Below, in pieces: positions 28,089 through 37,638 of a stretch of DNA of 64,000 nucleotides. The notes beneath the pieces are model-generated. The model was not told where the DNA came from and made no database searches. It was given only the letters and a program-made list of their open reading frames with translations. The stretch comes from an alpha proteobacterium AAP38 (GTDB taxonomy: Bacteria > Pseudomonadota > Alphaproteobacteria > Azospirillales > Azospirillaceae). The stretch lies in contig LJHR01000008.1 in NCBI GenBank assembly GCA_001296005.1, positions 62,001 to 126,000 on the forward strand. Direction: 5' to 3'. Both the position numbers and the translations under genes were made by a program. Within the stretch, counting starts at the first letter, position 1, and each line of letters opens with the position of its first letter.

Positions 28089-28098
28089 AGTGCTGATG

Positions 28099-28143
28099 CC
28101 GTAGGTCAGGTCGAGGCGAAGCCGAGCCCTGACCTACGGTTTT
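28099..28143. terminator. Long hairpin between the Rrf2 gene and cysK
   Basis: CCGTAGGTCAGG / CCTGACCTACGG, a perfect 12-base stem, with an inner GGC-GAA-GCC stem in the loop. A TTTT follows on the plus strand only. It ends 3 bases past the end of the Rrf2 gene, so it may stop or slow minus-strand transcription before the cysK promoter. It may instead be a dispersed palindromic element. Confidence 0.5.
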
Positions 28144-28145
28144 CC

Positions 28146-28601
28146 CTAAATGCTGAAATCGAGCTTGGAGGCGGCTTCGCTGGCCACCCCGGCCTGATGG
28201 GCGCGCACGCACAGGTCCTCGATGCTGGTCTGTTCCAGGCGCGCCATAACCTCGTCCTGCAGCTCGGCCCACAGGGGGCGCACCACCTGCCGGCCCAGTT
28301 CCGCGCCCACCTCTTCCTCGATTGGATCGGTGGCCTGTTCCAGGGCGCGGACGACGCGCACAATCTCGGCCACCGTGATGCGGCGGCGTTCCTTGGCCAG
28401 ACGGTAACCGCCCTTGGGTCCACGCACACCGGCCAGAACGCCGGCCCGCACCAGGGCCTGCAACACCTGTTCAAGGTAGCGTTTGGGGATGCCCTGACGC
28501 TGCGTGATCTCCGCCGACTGGACCGGGGCGGAACCGGCATTATAGGCGATGTCCAGCACCGTCTCGATGGCGAACATCAGTTTCTTGGATATGCGCAGCA
28601 T
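28146..28601 (-). CDS. Rrf2 family transcriptional regulator (CymR-like)
   Basis: 151 residues. N-terminal winged helix ([18 protein letters not shown], then [33 protein letters not shown]) typical of Rrf2. The three cysteines that hold the Fe-S cluster in IscR are absent; only one Cys is present (DLCVRA). This favours a CymR-type regulator of cysteine metabolism rather than IscR, in line with cysK next door and no isc or suf genes in sight. The dut gene lies 12 bases upstream. Confidence 0.87.
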   Translation of the reverse strand: MLRISKKLMFAIETVLDIAYNAGSAPVQSAEITQRQGIPKRYLEQVLQALVRAGVLAGVRGPKGGYRLAKERRRITVAEIVRVVRALEQATDPIEEEVGAELGRQVVRPLWAELQDEVMARLEQTSIEDLCVRAHQAGVASEAASKLDFSI

Positions 28602-28613
28602 CCCCGTTCCCCC

Positions 28614-29069
28614 TCAGCCCTTGGTGCCGGTTGAACCGAAACCGCCCGACCCGCGCGCGGTTTCGTCCAGATTGTCCACTTCCGTCCAGACGGCCCGTTC
28701 ATGCCGCGCGATCACCATCTGCGCGATGCGGGTGCCGCGTTCCACGGTAAAGGGCTGGTCACCATGATTGATGACGATCACCCCGATCTCGCCACGGTAA
28801 TCGGCATCGATGGTGCCGGGGCTGTTGACCAGACTGATGCCGTTTTTCAGGGCCAGACCGGAGCGCGGGCGGATCTGCGCCTCAAACCCTGCCGGCAGGG
28901 CGATGGCAATGCCGGTCGGGATCAGCTTGCGCTGACCCGGTTCCAGGGTCACCGGCTCTGCCACGGCGGCCAGCAGGTCCATGCCGGCGGACAGGGCGGT
29001 GGCATAGGCGGGCAGGGCCAGATCGGCGCCATGCGGCAGGCGGCGGATGGAAATGCTGATATCCGACAT
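28614..29069 (-). CDS. dut: dUTP diphosphatase
   Basis: 151 residues, the usual trimeric dUTPase length. All five motifs are visible: AGMDLLA (I), [12 protein letters not shown] (II), [13 protein letters not shown] (III), RIAQMVIA (IV) and the Gly-rich C-terminal GSGGFGSTG (V). Removes dUTP and provides dUMP for thymidylate synthesis. Two bases after the coaBC stop on the same strand; dut-coaBC adjacency is common in proteobacteria. Confidence 0.96.
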   Translation of the reverse strand: MSDISISIRRLPHGADLALPAYATALSAGMDLLAAVAEPVTLEPGQRKLIPTGIAIALPAGFEAQIRPRSGLALKNGISLVNSPGTIDADYRGEIGVIVINHGDQPFTVERGTRIAQMVIARHERAVWTEVDNLDETARGSGGFGSTGTKG

Positions 29070-29071
29070 TC

Positions 29072-30322
29072 TTATTTCTTTCCGTTTACGAAATGATCAC
29101 TGATGGCGGTCGCCAGACGACTTGCCACCTCGGTCTTGGCCAGGTTTTCCCAGGCTTCCTCTGTGCCGTCGGCGCGGATGACATGCACGGAATTGCGGTC
29201 GCCGCCGAAGGTGCCGGTGGCTGGTGAGACATCATTGGCCACGATCCAGTCGCACCCCTTGCGCAACCGCTTGGCGCGGGCATAGGCCACGACATCATTC
29301 GTTTCGGCAGCAAAACCAACCACCAGTTCCGGGCGATCCGGTCCGGCTGCCGACAGGTTGGCCAGGATGTCGGGATTCTCGGTCAAGGTCAGGGCCGGCG
29401 GTCCGCCGCCCTCCCTCTTCTTCAGCTTCTGCCCCGCCGCACCATCAACGCGCCAATCGGCGACGGCAGCGGCGGCGACAAAGATATCGGCAGGCAGGGC
29501 GGCCCGGCAGGCAGCCAGCATCTGCGCTGCCGTCTCCACCGCCACCACATTCACCCCCGGCGGGTCAGGCAGGCGCACAGGGCCACTGACCAGCGTCACC
29601 CGCGCGCCCAGCGCTGCCAGCGCCGCCGCAATGGCGTGGCCCTGCTTGCCGCTGGACCGGTTGGCGATATAGCGGACGGGATCGATGGGTTCATGGGTCG
29701 GGCCACTGGTGACCAGGGCGTGGCGACCGGCAAGTGGCTTCGGCGCTGCCTGCGCCGCGAACCAGCCGGCCAGATACTCGGCGATGGACAGCGGTTCCAC
29801 CATGCGGCCCGGCCCATATTCGCCACAGGCCATGGCACCGTCATCCGGCCCGATGATACCCACACCGCGCGCGGCCAGCAGGGCCAGATTGGCCTGGGTG
29901 GCCGGATGCTCATACATCCGCACATTCATGGCGGGTGCCACCAGCACCGGCTTGTCGGTGGCCAGCAGCACCGTCGTGGCCAGATCATCAGCCAGACCGT
30001 GGGCCATGCGGGCCAGGATATTGGCGGTGGCCGGGGCCACCAGAACCACATCCGCCGACCGCGACAGCTGGATATGCCCCATGGCCGATTCGTCGGTCAG
30101 GGACCAGAGATCGCGATAAACCGTGTCCTCCGAAACCGCCTGCAGGGTCAACGGCGTCACGAACTGCGCCCCGCCATCGGTCAGCACCACGCGCACCGAT
30201 GCCCCGCGTTCACGCAGACGGCGCACAAGGTCTGGCGTCTTGAAGGCGGCAATCCCCCCCGCCACTATCAGCAGGACGCGGCGGCCGGCGAGTGATTGCA
30301 CAGGCGATTGCGCGGTGGACAA
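29072..30322 (-). CDS. coaBC: Bifunctional phosphopantothenoylcysteine decarboxylase / phosphopantothenate-cysteine ligase
   Basis: 416 residues from TTG 30322, chosen because GAAGGGA lies 8 bases upstream; GTG 30301 is an alternative and no ATG fits. CoaC half: [42 protein letters not shown] and the flavin- and substrate-binding [17 protein letters not shown]. CoaB half: [24 protein letters not shown] and [20 protein letters not shown]. Two steps of coenzyme A synthesis. Confidence 0.94.
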   Translation of the reverse strand: MSTAQSPVQSLAGRRVLLIVAGGIAAFKTPDLVRRLRERGASVRVVLTDGGAQFVTPLTLQAVSEDTVYRDLWSLTDESAMGHIQLSRSADVVLVAPATANILARMAHGLADDLATTVLLATDKPVLVAPAMNVRMYEHPATQANLALLAARGVGIIGPDDGAMACGEYGPGRMVEPLSIAEYLAGWFAAQAAPKPLAGRHALVTSGPTHEPIDPVRYIANRSSGKQGHAIAAALAALGARVTLVSGPVRLPDPPGVNVVAVETAAQMLAACRAALPADIFVAAAAVADWRVDGAAGQKLKKREGGGPPALTLTENPDILANLSAAGPDRPELVVGFAAETNDVVAYARAKRLRKGCDWIVANDVSPATGTFGGDRNSVHVIRADGTEEAWENLAKTEVASRLATAISDHFVNGKK

Positions 30323-30789
30323 GGGCGATATCCCTTCGGCCCGGTGATGGGGCAGATTGTTTACCGGTAAATCAGCGCATTCTGCCGCCAGAATGCACGG
30401 CGGTCGCGCTGTGAAATCAGGGATATTCCCAAACCGGGACGGATGCAAGCGCGCCGCCATGCGCATGCGCGGGGGGATCGATGCCCCAGACGCCGGACAG
30501 CGCGACAGATTGTCCAGAAGCATGCGCTTCCCAACCGTTGGCGGGCCATGTATATCGAACATCCGCGACCGGAGGAGCCTCCGGCCGCTCCGTTCGTGCT
30601 GGCCTCCCGCCCCATCGCACCGTCCGCGTCGCACCGCATCCCCCGATGCGCGCTATGACGCAGTAAGTGGGGGTGGAAAGACCCGCGGACAAGCCCAATT
30701 CAGCCCGGATTTCCGGGTCCATATCGTTGTTTCAGTAAAAGGCGTCGGCCCGACGGGGGCCGCGTCCATTCGCCGAGGAGATGAGAGGT
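30323..30789. other. 467-base intergenic region between divergent coaBC and petA
   Basis: No supported gene. Several short open frames on both strands have no recognisable protein features. It must hold the promoters for coaBC and the petABC operon; I could not fix convincing -35/-10 elements. GAGGAG at 30775-30780 is the petA ribosome-binding site. Confidence 0.5.
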
Positions 30790-31335
30790 ATGGCGGACAC
30801 CATGCATGCGGGCGACGGCCAGACCCGCCGCGACTTCATCTATCTGGCTGGCGCCGCCATGGGCGGTGTTGGTGCCGCTGCTGCTTTGTGGCCCTTCATC
30901 CACAGCATGAACCCGGCCGCCGACACGCTGGCCCTGGCCAGCATCGAGGTCGATCTGGCTCCAATCCAGCCGGGTCAGGCCATCAAGGCCATGTGGCGCG
31001 GCAAGCCGGTTTTCATCCGCAACCGCACCCAGGAAGAGATCGATGCCGCCCGCGCCGTGCCCACGGCTGAGCTGATCGATCCGCAGCCGGACCAGGCCCG
31101 TGTCAAGGAAGGCAAGGATAACTGGCTGGTGCTGGTTGGCGTCTGCACCCATCTGGGCTGCATTCCGCTGGGCACCTCCTCGGGCGAATCGAAGGGTGAT
31201 TTTGGCGGGTGGTTCTGCCCCTGCCACGGATCGCACTACGACACGTCGGGCCGCATCCGCAAGGGCCCCGCGCCCTTGAACCTGCACGTGCCGGAATATG
31301 CGTTCCTGACCGACACCCGCGTCAAGATCGGCTAA
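30790..31335 (+). CDS. petA: Ubiquinol-cytochrome c reductase Rieske iron-sulfur subunit
   Basis: 181 residues. ATG 30790 is chosen over ATG 30781 because GAGGAG is at correct spacing only for the former. A twin-arginine motif [14 protein letters not shown] precedes the single membrane anchor. Rieske box I is CTHLGC (Cys119, His121, Cys124) and box II CPCHGS (Cys143, Cys145, His146), supplying the 2Fe-2S ligands and disulfide. First gene of the bc1 operon. Confidence 0.97.
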   Translation: MADTMHAGDGQTRRDFIYLAGAAMGGVGAAAALWPFIHSMNPAADTLALASIEVDLAPIQPGQAIKAMWRGKPVFIRNRTQEEIDAARAVPTAELIDPQPDQARVKEGKDNWLVLVGVCTHLGCIPLGTSSGESKGDFGGWFCPCHGSHYDTSGRIRKGPAPLNLHVPEYAFLTDTRVKIG

Positions 31336-31362
31336 AAGACAGATCCAGTCAGGGAGTGCCAG

Positions 31363-32643
31363 ATGGCTCACGCCCCACAGTCCAATTTCGAGAACCCGGT
31401 GGTGAACTGGATCGACCAGCGCCTGCCGATCTTCACGATGATGAACAAGGAGTACGGGTCCTTCCCGACTCCGCGTAACTTCAACTATTTCTGGAACTTC
31501 GGCGCGCTCGCCATGTTCGTGCTGGTGACGATGATCGTCTCCGGCATCTTTCTGGCGATGCACTACACCAACAACACGTTGTATGCCTTCGACAGCGTCG
31601 AACGCATCATGCGCGACGTGAATTGGGGCTGGATGATCCGGTACATCCACGCCAACGGTGCGTCGATGTTCTTCATTGTCGTCTATATCCACATCTTCCG
31701 CGGCATCTATTACGGTTCCTACAAGGCGCCGCGCGAATTGCTTTGGATTTTCGGCGTCATCATCCTGCTGCTGATGATGGGCACCGCCTTCATGGGCTAT
31801 GTGCTGCCCTGGGGCCAGATGTCCTTCTGGGGCGCCACCGTGATCACCAATCTGTTCTCAGCCATACCGGTGGTGGGTGAGAGCATTGTGACCCTGCTGT
31901 GGGGTGGCTTCTCGGTCGATAATCCGACCCTGAACCGCTTCTTCGCACTGCACTATCTGCTGCCGTTCGTGCTGCTGGCCGTTGTGGTCCTGCACGTGGC
32001 GGCCCTGCACATCACCGGGTCCAACAACCCGCTGGGTGTGGAGCCGAAGGGTCCGCAGGATACGCTGCCGTTCCATCCCTACTACACCACGAAGGACATT
32101 TTCGGCCTGACGGTCTTCCTGATCTTCTTCGCCTCCTTCGTGTTCTTCGCGCCAAACCTGCTGGGCCACCCGGACAATTACATTCCGGCCGACCCGCTGG
32201 TGACGCCGGCGCATATCGTTCCGGAATGGTACTTCCTGCCCTTCTACGCGATCCTGCGCTCCATCACCTTCGCTATCAGCCTACCGTTTACCGACGTGGT
32301 GCTGATCCCGGCGAAGCTGGGTGGCGTGTTGGCCATGTTCGGCTCCATCGCGATCCTGTTCGTCCTGCCCTGGCTGGACAGCTCGCCGGTCCGTTCGGCC
32401 CGTTTCCGCCCGATCTTCAAGTGGTGGGTGCTGCTCTGCTTGGTGCCGGCCTTCTTCATGCTGGGTTATGCCGGCGGCAAGCCCGCTGAACAGCCCTACG
32501 TGCTGATCGGCCAGTTGGGCACGGTGATGTATTTCGCCTTCTTCCTGCTCCTGCCGATCATCGGCCGGATCGAGAAGCCGCTGCCGCTGCCGGCCAGCAT
32601 CGCCAACCCGGTTCTCGGCGGCAACGCCGCCACCGCCAAGTGA
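31363..32643 (+). CDS. petB: Cytochrome b of the bc1 complex
   Basis: 426 residues, full-length bacterial cytochrome b with about eight membrane helices and the Qo-site motif [14 protein letters not shown]. Haem-ligand histidines lie in the [20 protein letters not shown] and [20 protein letters not shown] segments. AGGGAG ribosome-binding site; 27 bases after petA. Oxidises ubiquinol and passes electrons on through two b haems. Confidence 0.97.
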   Translation: MAHAPQSNFENPVVNWIDQRLPIFTMMNKEYGSFPTPRNFNYFWNFGALAMFVLVTMIVSGIFLAMHYTNNTLYAFDSVERIMRDVNWGWMIRYIHANGASMFFIVVYIHIFRGIYYGSYKAPRELLWIFGVIILLLMMGTAFMGYVLPWGQMSFWGATVITNLFSAIPVVGESIVTLLWGGFSVDNPTLNRFFALHYLLPFVLLAVVVLHVAALHITGSNNPLGVEPKGPQDTLPFHPYYTTKDIFGLTVFLIFFASFVFFAPNLLGHPDNYIPADPLVTPAHIVPEWYFLPFYAILRSITFAISLPFTDVVLIPAKLGGVLAMFGSIAILFVLPWLDSSPVRSARFRPIFKWWVLLCLVPAFFMLGYAGGKPAEQPYVLIGQLGTVMYFAFFLLLPIIGRIEKPLPLPASIANPVLGGNAATAK

Positions 32644-32657
32644 TGGGAGAAGGCCTG

Positions 32658-33443
32658 ATGCGTCGTCTTCGTACCCTTATCGCCGCAGGCGCCATGACCA
32701 TTGCTGGCCTGACCAGCACGGCCCTGGCCGCCGGCGACGTGCCCCTGCCCCCGGCCCAGACCTGGGCCCATGGCGGGGTGAACAGCTTCCTGTCCTTCTT
32801 CAAGGGCTATGATTACGCTTCCGTGCAGCGCGGCTTCCAGGTCTATAAGGAAGTCTGCTCTGCCTGCCATTCGATGCACCTGCTGTCGTACCGCAATCTA
32901 CACGACATCGGTTTCACCGAGGCGGAAGTGAAAGCCATTGCCGCCGCGCAGGAAATCAACGACGGCCCCAACGACCAGGGTGAGATGTTCACCCGGCCTG
33001 GCCTGCCTTCGGACCGGTTCAAGAACCCGTTCCCGAACAAGCAGGCCGCAGCCGCCGCCAATGGTGGCAAGGCTCCGCCGGACCTGTCGCTGATCGTGAA
33101 GGCCCGCGCCCATCACGAGGATTACATCCACGCCCTGCTGACCGGCTACACCGACGCCCCCGCGGGCTTCGAGTTGTCGCCGGGCGCCAATTACAACAAG
33201 TACTTCCCCGGCCACGCCATCGCCATGGCGCAGCCGCTGTACGATAGCGGCGTGACCTATACCGACGGCACCGCCGCCACGATCGATCAGCAGGCCAAGG
33301 ACGTGACAAACTTCCTGGCCTGGGCCGCTGAGCCCAAGCTGGAAGAGCGTCGCCGCGTCGGCCTGATGGTCATGCTGTTCCTGGTGTTCTTCGCCGGCAT
33401 CATGTATGCCGCGAAGCGTCGCCTGTGGTCGGAAGTCCACTGA
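32658..33443 (+). CDS. petC: Cytochrome c1
   Basis: 261 residues from ATG 32658 (GGAGAAGG upstream); ATG 32640 overlaps the petB stop and lacks a good site. Signal peptide to about ALA, the c-type haem motif CSACH at residues 67-71, axial Met in the AMAQPLY region, and a single C-terminal membrane anchor (VGLMVMLFLVFFAGIMYAAKRRLW). Last gene of the operon, followed by a strong terminator. Confidence 0.96.
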   Translation: MRRLRTLIAAGAMTIAGLTSTALAAGDVPLPPAQTWAHGGVNSFLSFFKGYDYASVQRGFQVYKEVCSACHSMHLLSYRNLHDIGFTEAEVKAIAAAQEINDGPNDQGEMFTRPGLPSDRFKNPFPNKQAAAAANGGKAPPDLSLIVKARAHHEDYIHALLTGYTDAPAGFELSPGANYNKYFPGHAIAMAQPLYDSGVTYTDGTAATIDQQAKDVTNFLAWAAEPKLEERRRVGLMVMLFLVFFAGIMYAAKRRLWSEVH

Positions 33444-33468
33444 GCGGACGCCGGGTTCCGGTAGAATG

Positions 33469-33501
33469 AAAGGGCCGCACCGGCAACGGTGCGGCCCTTT
33501 T
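33469..33501 (+). terminator. Rho-independent terminator of petABC
   Basis: AAAGGGCCGCACCG, GCAA tetraloop, CGGTGCGGCCCTTT, then a T-run. A perfect 14-base stem starting 26 bases after the petC stop. Confidence 0.95.
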
Positions 33502-33527
33502 CATATGAAGATAAGATTGCAGATGCC

Positions 33528-34301
33528 ATGACCGAAGACGATCTCCTTGCCCGCCTTCTCTATCGTGACGGCCTGATGCTTGTGCTGGACAAGCCGGCAG
33601 GCATCGCCGTGCATGCGGGGCCGGATACGGCCAAGGGCAAGGGCGATAATCTGGAACGGCATTTCGATGCGCTGCGCTTTGGCTTCCCGAAGCCACCATC
33701 GCTGGCCCACCGGCTGGACCGCGATACCTCGGGCTGCCTGATCTTAGGCCGGCATCCCAAGGCGCTGCGCCGGCTGGGCATCCTGTTTCAGGAAGGCAAG
33801 GTCGCCAAGACCTACTGGGCCGTCGCCCTGGGCCACCCCGCCGACAATAGCGGCAAGATCGATGCCGGCCTGACCAAGGTTAGCGACGCGCGGCGCGGCT
33901 GGCGCATGGTCATCGACAAAGAAAATGGACAGGCGTCGGTCACGATCTGGCGGGTGCGCGGACGCGGCGAACTGCCGGGCATCGGCCCCGTCAGTTTTAT
34001 GGAACTGAACCCCAAAACCGGTCGCACCCATCAGATCCGGGTGCATATGCAGCATCTGGGGCATCCGCTGCTGGGCGACCCGATCTATCTGCCGCCCGGC
34101 GCGGCGGGCAAGGTGGGGGACATGCTGCACCTGCATTCCCGCGCCGTCACAGTGCCCATTCAGGCCACCAAGCCGCCCGTCACCATCACGGCCCCCGTCC
34201 CACCCCACATGCAGGCAGCGCTGGCCGCCTGTGGCTGGGCGGGGGAGGATGCAAGCACTCTCAATCCTCCGGCCACAGCTCCGTCACCTGACCGACCCTG
34301 A
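33528..34301 (+). CDS. RluA family pseudouridine synthase
   Basis: 257 residues from ATG 33528; an upstream start at 33489 would begin inside the petABC terminator. The catalytic Asp is in HRLDRDTSGCLILG, and MELNPKTGRTHQIRVHMQHLGHPLLGDPIY is the second RluA signature. There is no N-terminal S4 domain, so it belongs with the short RluA/TruC type rather than RluC or RluD. RNA target not predictable. Its 3' end overlaps the convergent ABM gene by 41 bases. Confidence 0.92.
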   Translation: MTEDDLLARLLYRDGLMLVLDKPAGIAVHAGPDTAKGKGDNLERHFDALRFGFPKPPSLAHRLDRDTSGCLILGRHPKALRRLGILFQEGKVAKTYWAVALGHPADNSGKIDAGLTKVSDARRGWRMVIDKENGQASVTIWRVRGRGELPGIGPVSFMELNPKTGRTHQIRVHMQHLGHPLLGDPIYLPPGAAGKVGDMLHLHSRAVTVPIQATKPPVTITAPVPPHMQAALAACGWAGEDASTLNPPATAPSPDRP

Positions 34302-34578
34302 CCACGGCGTCGCCCTGTTCGGCACGCCAGGCGCTCCAGCGCTGAAAATGCGCCGAGGCATGGTGGCTGCGCATCGCCGCCTCATCCACGAATTCCTCCC
34401 AGACATGGAAGATGGCAGGGCCACCCTCCTTCTCCTCGGACGGGGAGCGGGCGGCACGGAACTGGATACAGCCCGGCTCCTGCCGGCTGTGGCGCAGGTT
34501 ATGGCCGAAATATTCCATGAACCCGTCCAGATGGGTCAGCGCGACCTCCACCCGGATCAAACGGCCTTCACGCGCCAT
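34261..34578 (-). CDS. Antibiotic biosynthesis monooxygenase (ABM) domain protein
   Basis: 105 residues, one ABM ferredoxin-like domain: IRVEVALTHLDGFMEYFGHNLRHSRQEPGCIQF and FHVWEEFVDEAAMRSHHASAHFQRW match the quinol monooxygenase (YgiN) pattern. Typically a small dimeric cytosolic enzyme acting on quinones; substrate unknown. 18 bases downstream of the GDYXXLXY gene on the same strand. Confidence 0.83.
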   Translation of the reverse strand: MAREGRLIRVEVALTHLDGFMEYFGHNLRHSRQEPGCIQFRAARSPSEEKEGGPAIFHVWEEFVDEAAMRSHHASAHFQRWSAWRAEQGDAVVRVGQVTELWPED

Positions 34579-34596
34579 AACGGCATTCCTCCCTGG

Positions 34597-35088
34597 CTAT
34601 TCGGTTTCGGGCAGGGATTTGCCGTCAACCTGGACATCCTCCAAAGCGATGCCACCCTTGCCGTCGAATCGCACGGCGACATCAACCCGCACCTTGGCAT
34701 CACGCAGCAGCACCTCCAGCCGGAGCGCCCGTTCCTGCGACTGGTAAATCCGCAATTCCCGCCCCGGATCGGCCAACGGATAAGGACAGGCCGACAGGAC
34801 ATCCGGCGTGCAGGCCGGCAGGGCAGTGAAGCCGGGCCGGCCATCGGCGCCACCGGGTGTCAGACAGACACAGTCTCCGGCGCCTGAGCGCCCCGGCGGC
34901 AGCCCGGCAATATCCAGCCGCGCCAGCAGATAATGGCCGCGCAGCAGGTCGCGCGGGTCAAAGCCGGCCAACCGGACCCGCATCAGCGGCTCCTCTGCCC
35001 GCAGCAGCGGCAGCGACAAGGCCCAGCCTGTCAGGATAAGGGTCGGCAGGATCAGCAGGGCCGCGCGCAGCAGCATCTCCTTGCGCAT
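34597..35088 (-). CDS. GDYXXLXY family membrane-anchored protein
   Basis: 163 residues. One N-terminal membrane segment (LLILPTLILTGWALSLPLL) then a periplasmic domain with FDPRDLLRGHYLLARLDI, a GHY variant of the family motif GDYxxLxY. Its start overlaps the stop of the DUF2157 gene by one base (TGATG), and the two families are regularly adjacent. Function unknown. Confidence 0.78.
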   Translation of the reverse strand: MRKEMLLRAALLILPTLILTGWALSLPLLRAEEPLMRVRLAGFDPRDLLRGHYLLARLDIAGLPPGRSGAGDCVCLTPGGADGRPGFTALPACTPDVLSACPYPLADPGRELRIYQSQERALRLEVLLRDAKVRVDVAVRFDGKGGIALEDVQVDGKSLPETE

Positions 35089-36239
35089 CAGGTGCCCTCC
35101 CCCGCCTGCTGTGCTTCACCCCAGGCCATGACCCGCCGCGCGGCAAAGGCCAGCCCCAGCAGCACGAGGCCGGCCAGGACCAGCCCGAAGCCGGTGGCCA
35201 GCAATCCGCCCGTGGCATCCAGATAGGCGATAAAGACCCGTACCGCGATCAATGCGACGGCCAAGCGGAACCAGCCCGGCCGTTCCGTCAGCAAGGCCAG
35301 CCGCGCCAGAGCAATCCAATAGAGGCAAAACAGCACCCCCGTCACAATGGCGGCCAGGGTGCCATCCAGCAGGAAAGGCAGCACCGACAGCGGTGGCGCC
35401 AGGGCGAGCAGGGCGCCGAAGCCCAGCCGCATCCCCCTCATGTCCCCCGGCGACAAGGCGTGGGCGGCGGCGATGGCCATCATGCCCACGACCCCGCCGA
35501 TACCGGCATCCCACATCACATCCGGTTCCGGCACCCCGTCGATCAGGGGACGCAGCACCAGCAGCAGGACGGTCAACCCGCCGATCAGCGTCCCCACTGC
35601 CGCCCGCCCCAGATGGCGCGCCCAGACCGCCGGCACAAGCCGGGGCGACAGCCGGGCCAAATAAAGCAGCGCAAGAAACAGGATCAAGATGCTGGCTGAC
35701 AGGCGTCTGTCATGCAGCCAATCCCAATGGTCGGACAGCAGGGCACCGGCCCAGGTGAACAGGCCCAGGACCCAGACCCAGCGGTTCAGCCCACCGCGTG
35801 CCAGGGCCAGCGTGAAGGGTGTGGACAGCAGCAGCCATCCCCCCATCAGGCCGCTGGCGCTGCCCTGTAACTGGAAACTCTGTCCGATATGCGCGATCAG
35901 GGCCAGGGTGGACAGCGACAGCAGCAGCACCCCGCCTTCGACCCGAACAGACAGCGAGGTGGGCCCCGCCCAATGCCAGACAAGGCCCCCCAGGACCAGA
36001 TTGATCAGGATATGCAGGCCCAGGCGCGGGCCGATGGGGATGGCGTCCCAGTTGGCGGCGATGATGGCGATGATGCCGACACCGATGGTAAAGGCCCCCA
36101 GCACCGCCAGGGCCAGCGCCAGCTTCGGTTTGCCGCGGCTGGCCTCGAACGCGGCGATGCGAGCGGCCTGATCATCGCTGATCAACCCTTCGCGCCGCCA
36201 ATCGGCCAGCTTTGCCTCCAGACCGTAACCCCAGCCCAT
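35088..36239 (-). CDS. DUF2157 polytopic membrane protein
   Basis: 383 residues from ATG 36239 (GGAAAGG upstream). The N-terminal cytoplasmic segment (EAKLADWRREGLISDDQAARIAAFEAS) is the DUF2157 signature, followed by about ten membrane helices. Translationally coupled to the GDYXXLXY gene. No biochemical role is known; the pair probably forms one membrane complex. Confidence 0.85.
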   Translation of the reverse strand: MGWGYGLEAKLADWRREGLISDDQAARIAAFEASRGKPKLALALAVLGAFTIGVGIIAIIAANWDAIPIGPRLGLHILINLVLGGLVWHWAGPTSLSVRVEGGVLLLSLSTLALIAHIGQSFQLQGSASGLMGGWLLLSTPFTLALARGGLNRWVWVLGLFTWAGALLSDHWDWLHDRRLSASILILFLALLYLARLSPRLVPAVWARHLGRAAVGTLIGGLTVLLLVLRPLIDGVPEPDVMWDAGIGGVVGMMAIAAAHALSPGDMRGMRLGFGALLALAPPLSVLPFLLDGTLAAIVTGVLFCLYWIALARLALLTERPGWFRLAVALIAVRVFIAYLDATGGLLATGFGLVLAGLVLLGLAFAARRVMAWGEAQQAGEGT

Positions 36240-36300
36240 GCCGCCTTTCCCATCATGACCGCGCACAGGGTGGCGGAAACCGCTACCCTGCACAAGCAGA

Positions 36301-37461
36301 TCAGTCCGGCAGCCGGGGCAGCAGGATCAACGCTGCCAGCCCCACCGCCTGTACCAAAGCCACCGCAAGGGTCAGGGCCGGCAGGCCCAGGGTGATGAAC
36401 GGGGCCAGCAGGGCGGTACCCAGCGACGAAATGCCGGTAATGAACAAGATCACCAGGGCCGAGGCGCGGTCATCATCGCCGCGCCCTGCCATGATGGCCC
36501 GCAGGAAACCCGGCGGCCCACGCAGGCCCAGCCCGATATTCATGGGCGCGAACAGCACCGACAGCATCCAGACCGGCCCGCCGCCCGTCCAGCCGAAGAT
36601 CAGCAGCAGGATGCCCGACAGAAAGGCCATGGCCGTGCCGATGCTGATCATGCGTTCGATCCCGAACCGTCGTGCCAGCCCGCCGGCCAGATTGGCGGTG
36701 ATGGCGAACAGGGTGACGCCGATGGCCTGCATCACCAAGAAGTCCCCCATGCTGCCACCCATACCAGTAGTGATGGTGACGGGCGCACCGAACACGAAGA
36801 TCAGCAGCCCACCCAGCACCCCTCCATGCGACAGGCCATAGCGCAGGAAGACCGGATCGCGCAGCAAGCGGCCATAGGAACCGCCCTGCCGTTTTTCCAC
36901 CCGTCCGCCCGGAAGAATACCCAAACCCGCCGTCAGGCAGGCCAGCACCAGCAGAGCCGCCAGCGTGATGGCCAGGAACGGCGCCTGCCACCCGGCCCAG
37001 GCGATCAGGGCCGCCCCCGCCAGCGGGGCGGCACCCGGTGCAATGGCCTCGATCGAACCCAGTAGCGCCAGGGCGCGCATGGCCCCGACCTCATCGAACA
37101 GGCGGCGGATGATGCCGGGTGCGAAGACGGCGGGGGCGGACCCGGCCAACCCCTGCCCCGCGCGCAGCGCGATCAGCACATCCAGATCGGTGACCAGCAC
37201 CGACATGCCCGACAGGATGCCGAACGCCGCCATGGCACCCAGCAGCAGGAAGCGTCGGTCGAAACGTGCCGCCAGCGTGCCGAACAGCAGCATGCCCGCC
37301 ATGGCGCCCGCTACATAGGCGGCGATCACCAGCTGCGCACGCGCCGCATCACCCCCCGGCCAGCCGGCCAACAGCGGCAGCGCCGGCAGGACCAGATCAA
37401 TTCCCGCCAACCCCAGAAGCGTTCCCATCACCAGCAAGGCGCAGATCAGCGTCCGCGTCAT
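36301..37461 (-). CDS. MFS transporter, drug:H+ antiporter (Bcr/CflA-like)
   Basis: 386 residues from ATG 37461, preferred because GAGGGA is correctly spaced; ATG 37470 sits too close to it. Twelve predicted helices. The DHA1 pattern is visible: LPALPLLA in helix 1, GMLLFGTLAARFDRRFLLLG as the loop 2-3 motif, and LRAGQGLAGSAPAVFAPGIIRR in helix 4. Efflux substrate unknown. Ends 61 bases upstream of the DUF2157 start on the same strand. Confidence 0.85.
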   Translation of the reverse strand: MTRTLICALLVMGTLLGLAGIDLVLPALPLLAGWPGGDAARAQLVIAAYVAGAMAGMLLFGTLAARFDRRFLLLGAMAAFGILSGMSVLVTDLDVLIALRAGQGLAGSAPAVFAPGIIRRLFDEVGAMRALALLGSIEAIAPGAAPLAGAALIAWAGWQAPFLAITLAALLVLACLTAGLGILPGGRVEKRQGGSYGRLLRDPVFLRYGLSHGGVLGGLLIFVFGAPVTITTGMGGSMGDFLVMQAIGVTLFAITANLAGGLARRFGIERMISIGTAMAFLSGILLLIFGWTGGGPVWMLSVLFAPMNIGLGLRGPPGFLRAIMAGRGDDDRASALVILFITGISSLGTALLAPFITLGLPALTLAVALVQAVGLAALILLPRLPD

Positions 37462-37638
37462 CACCCACATCCCTCTTCCAAAGCTCCGCTCAATAAATCC
37501 GATTTCGGATCAATTCCGGCAGCGCACAATCCAGACAACAGGCATGCACAGCGCTCAACCGAGTGCCACGATAGAGATTGATTGCAAATTGTGCGATCTC
37601 AGGTCAGAAAACAGGCACGCAATGCACAGGATTTACCC

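Noticed and set aside
28146-28601. Calling the Rrf2 protein IscR
   Set aside because: The three cluster-binding cysteines are missing and no isc or suf genes are adjacent.
30357-31070. 237-codon frame leading into petA
   Set aside because: Its second half lies out of frame within petA, and the first half shows no conserved protein features.
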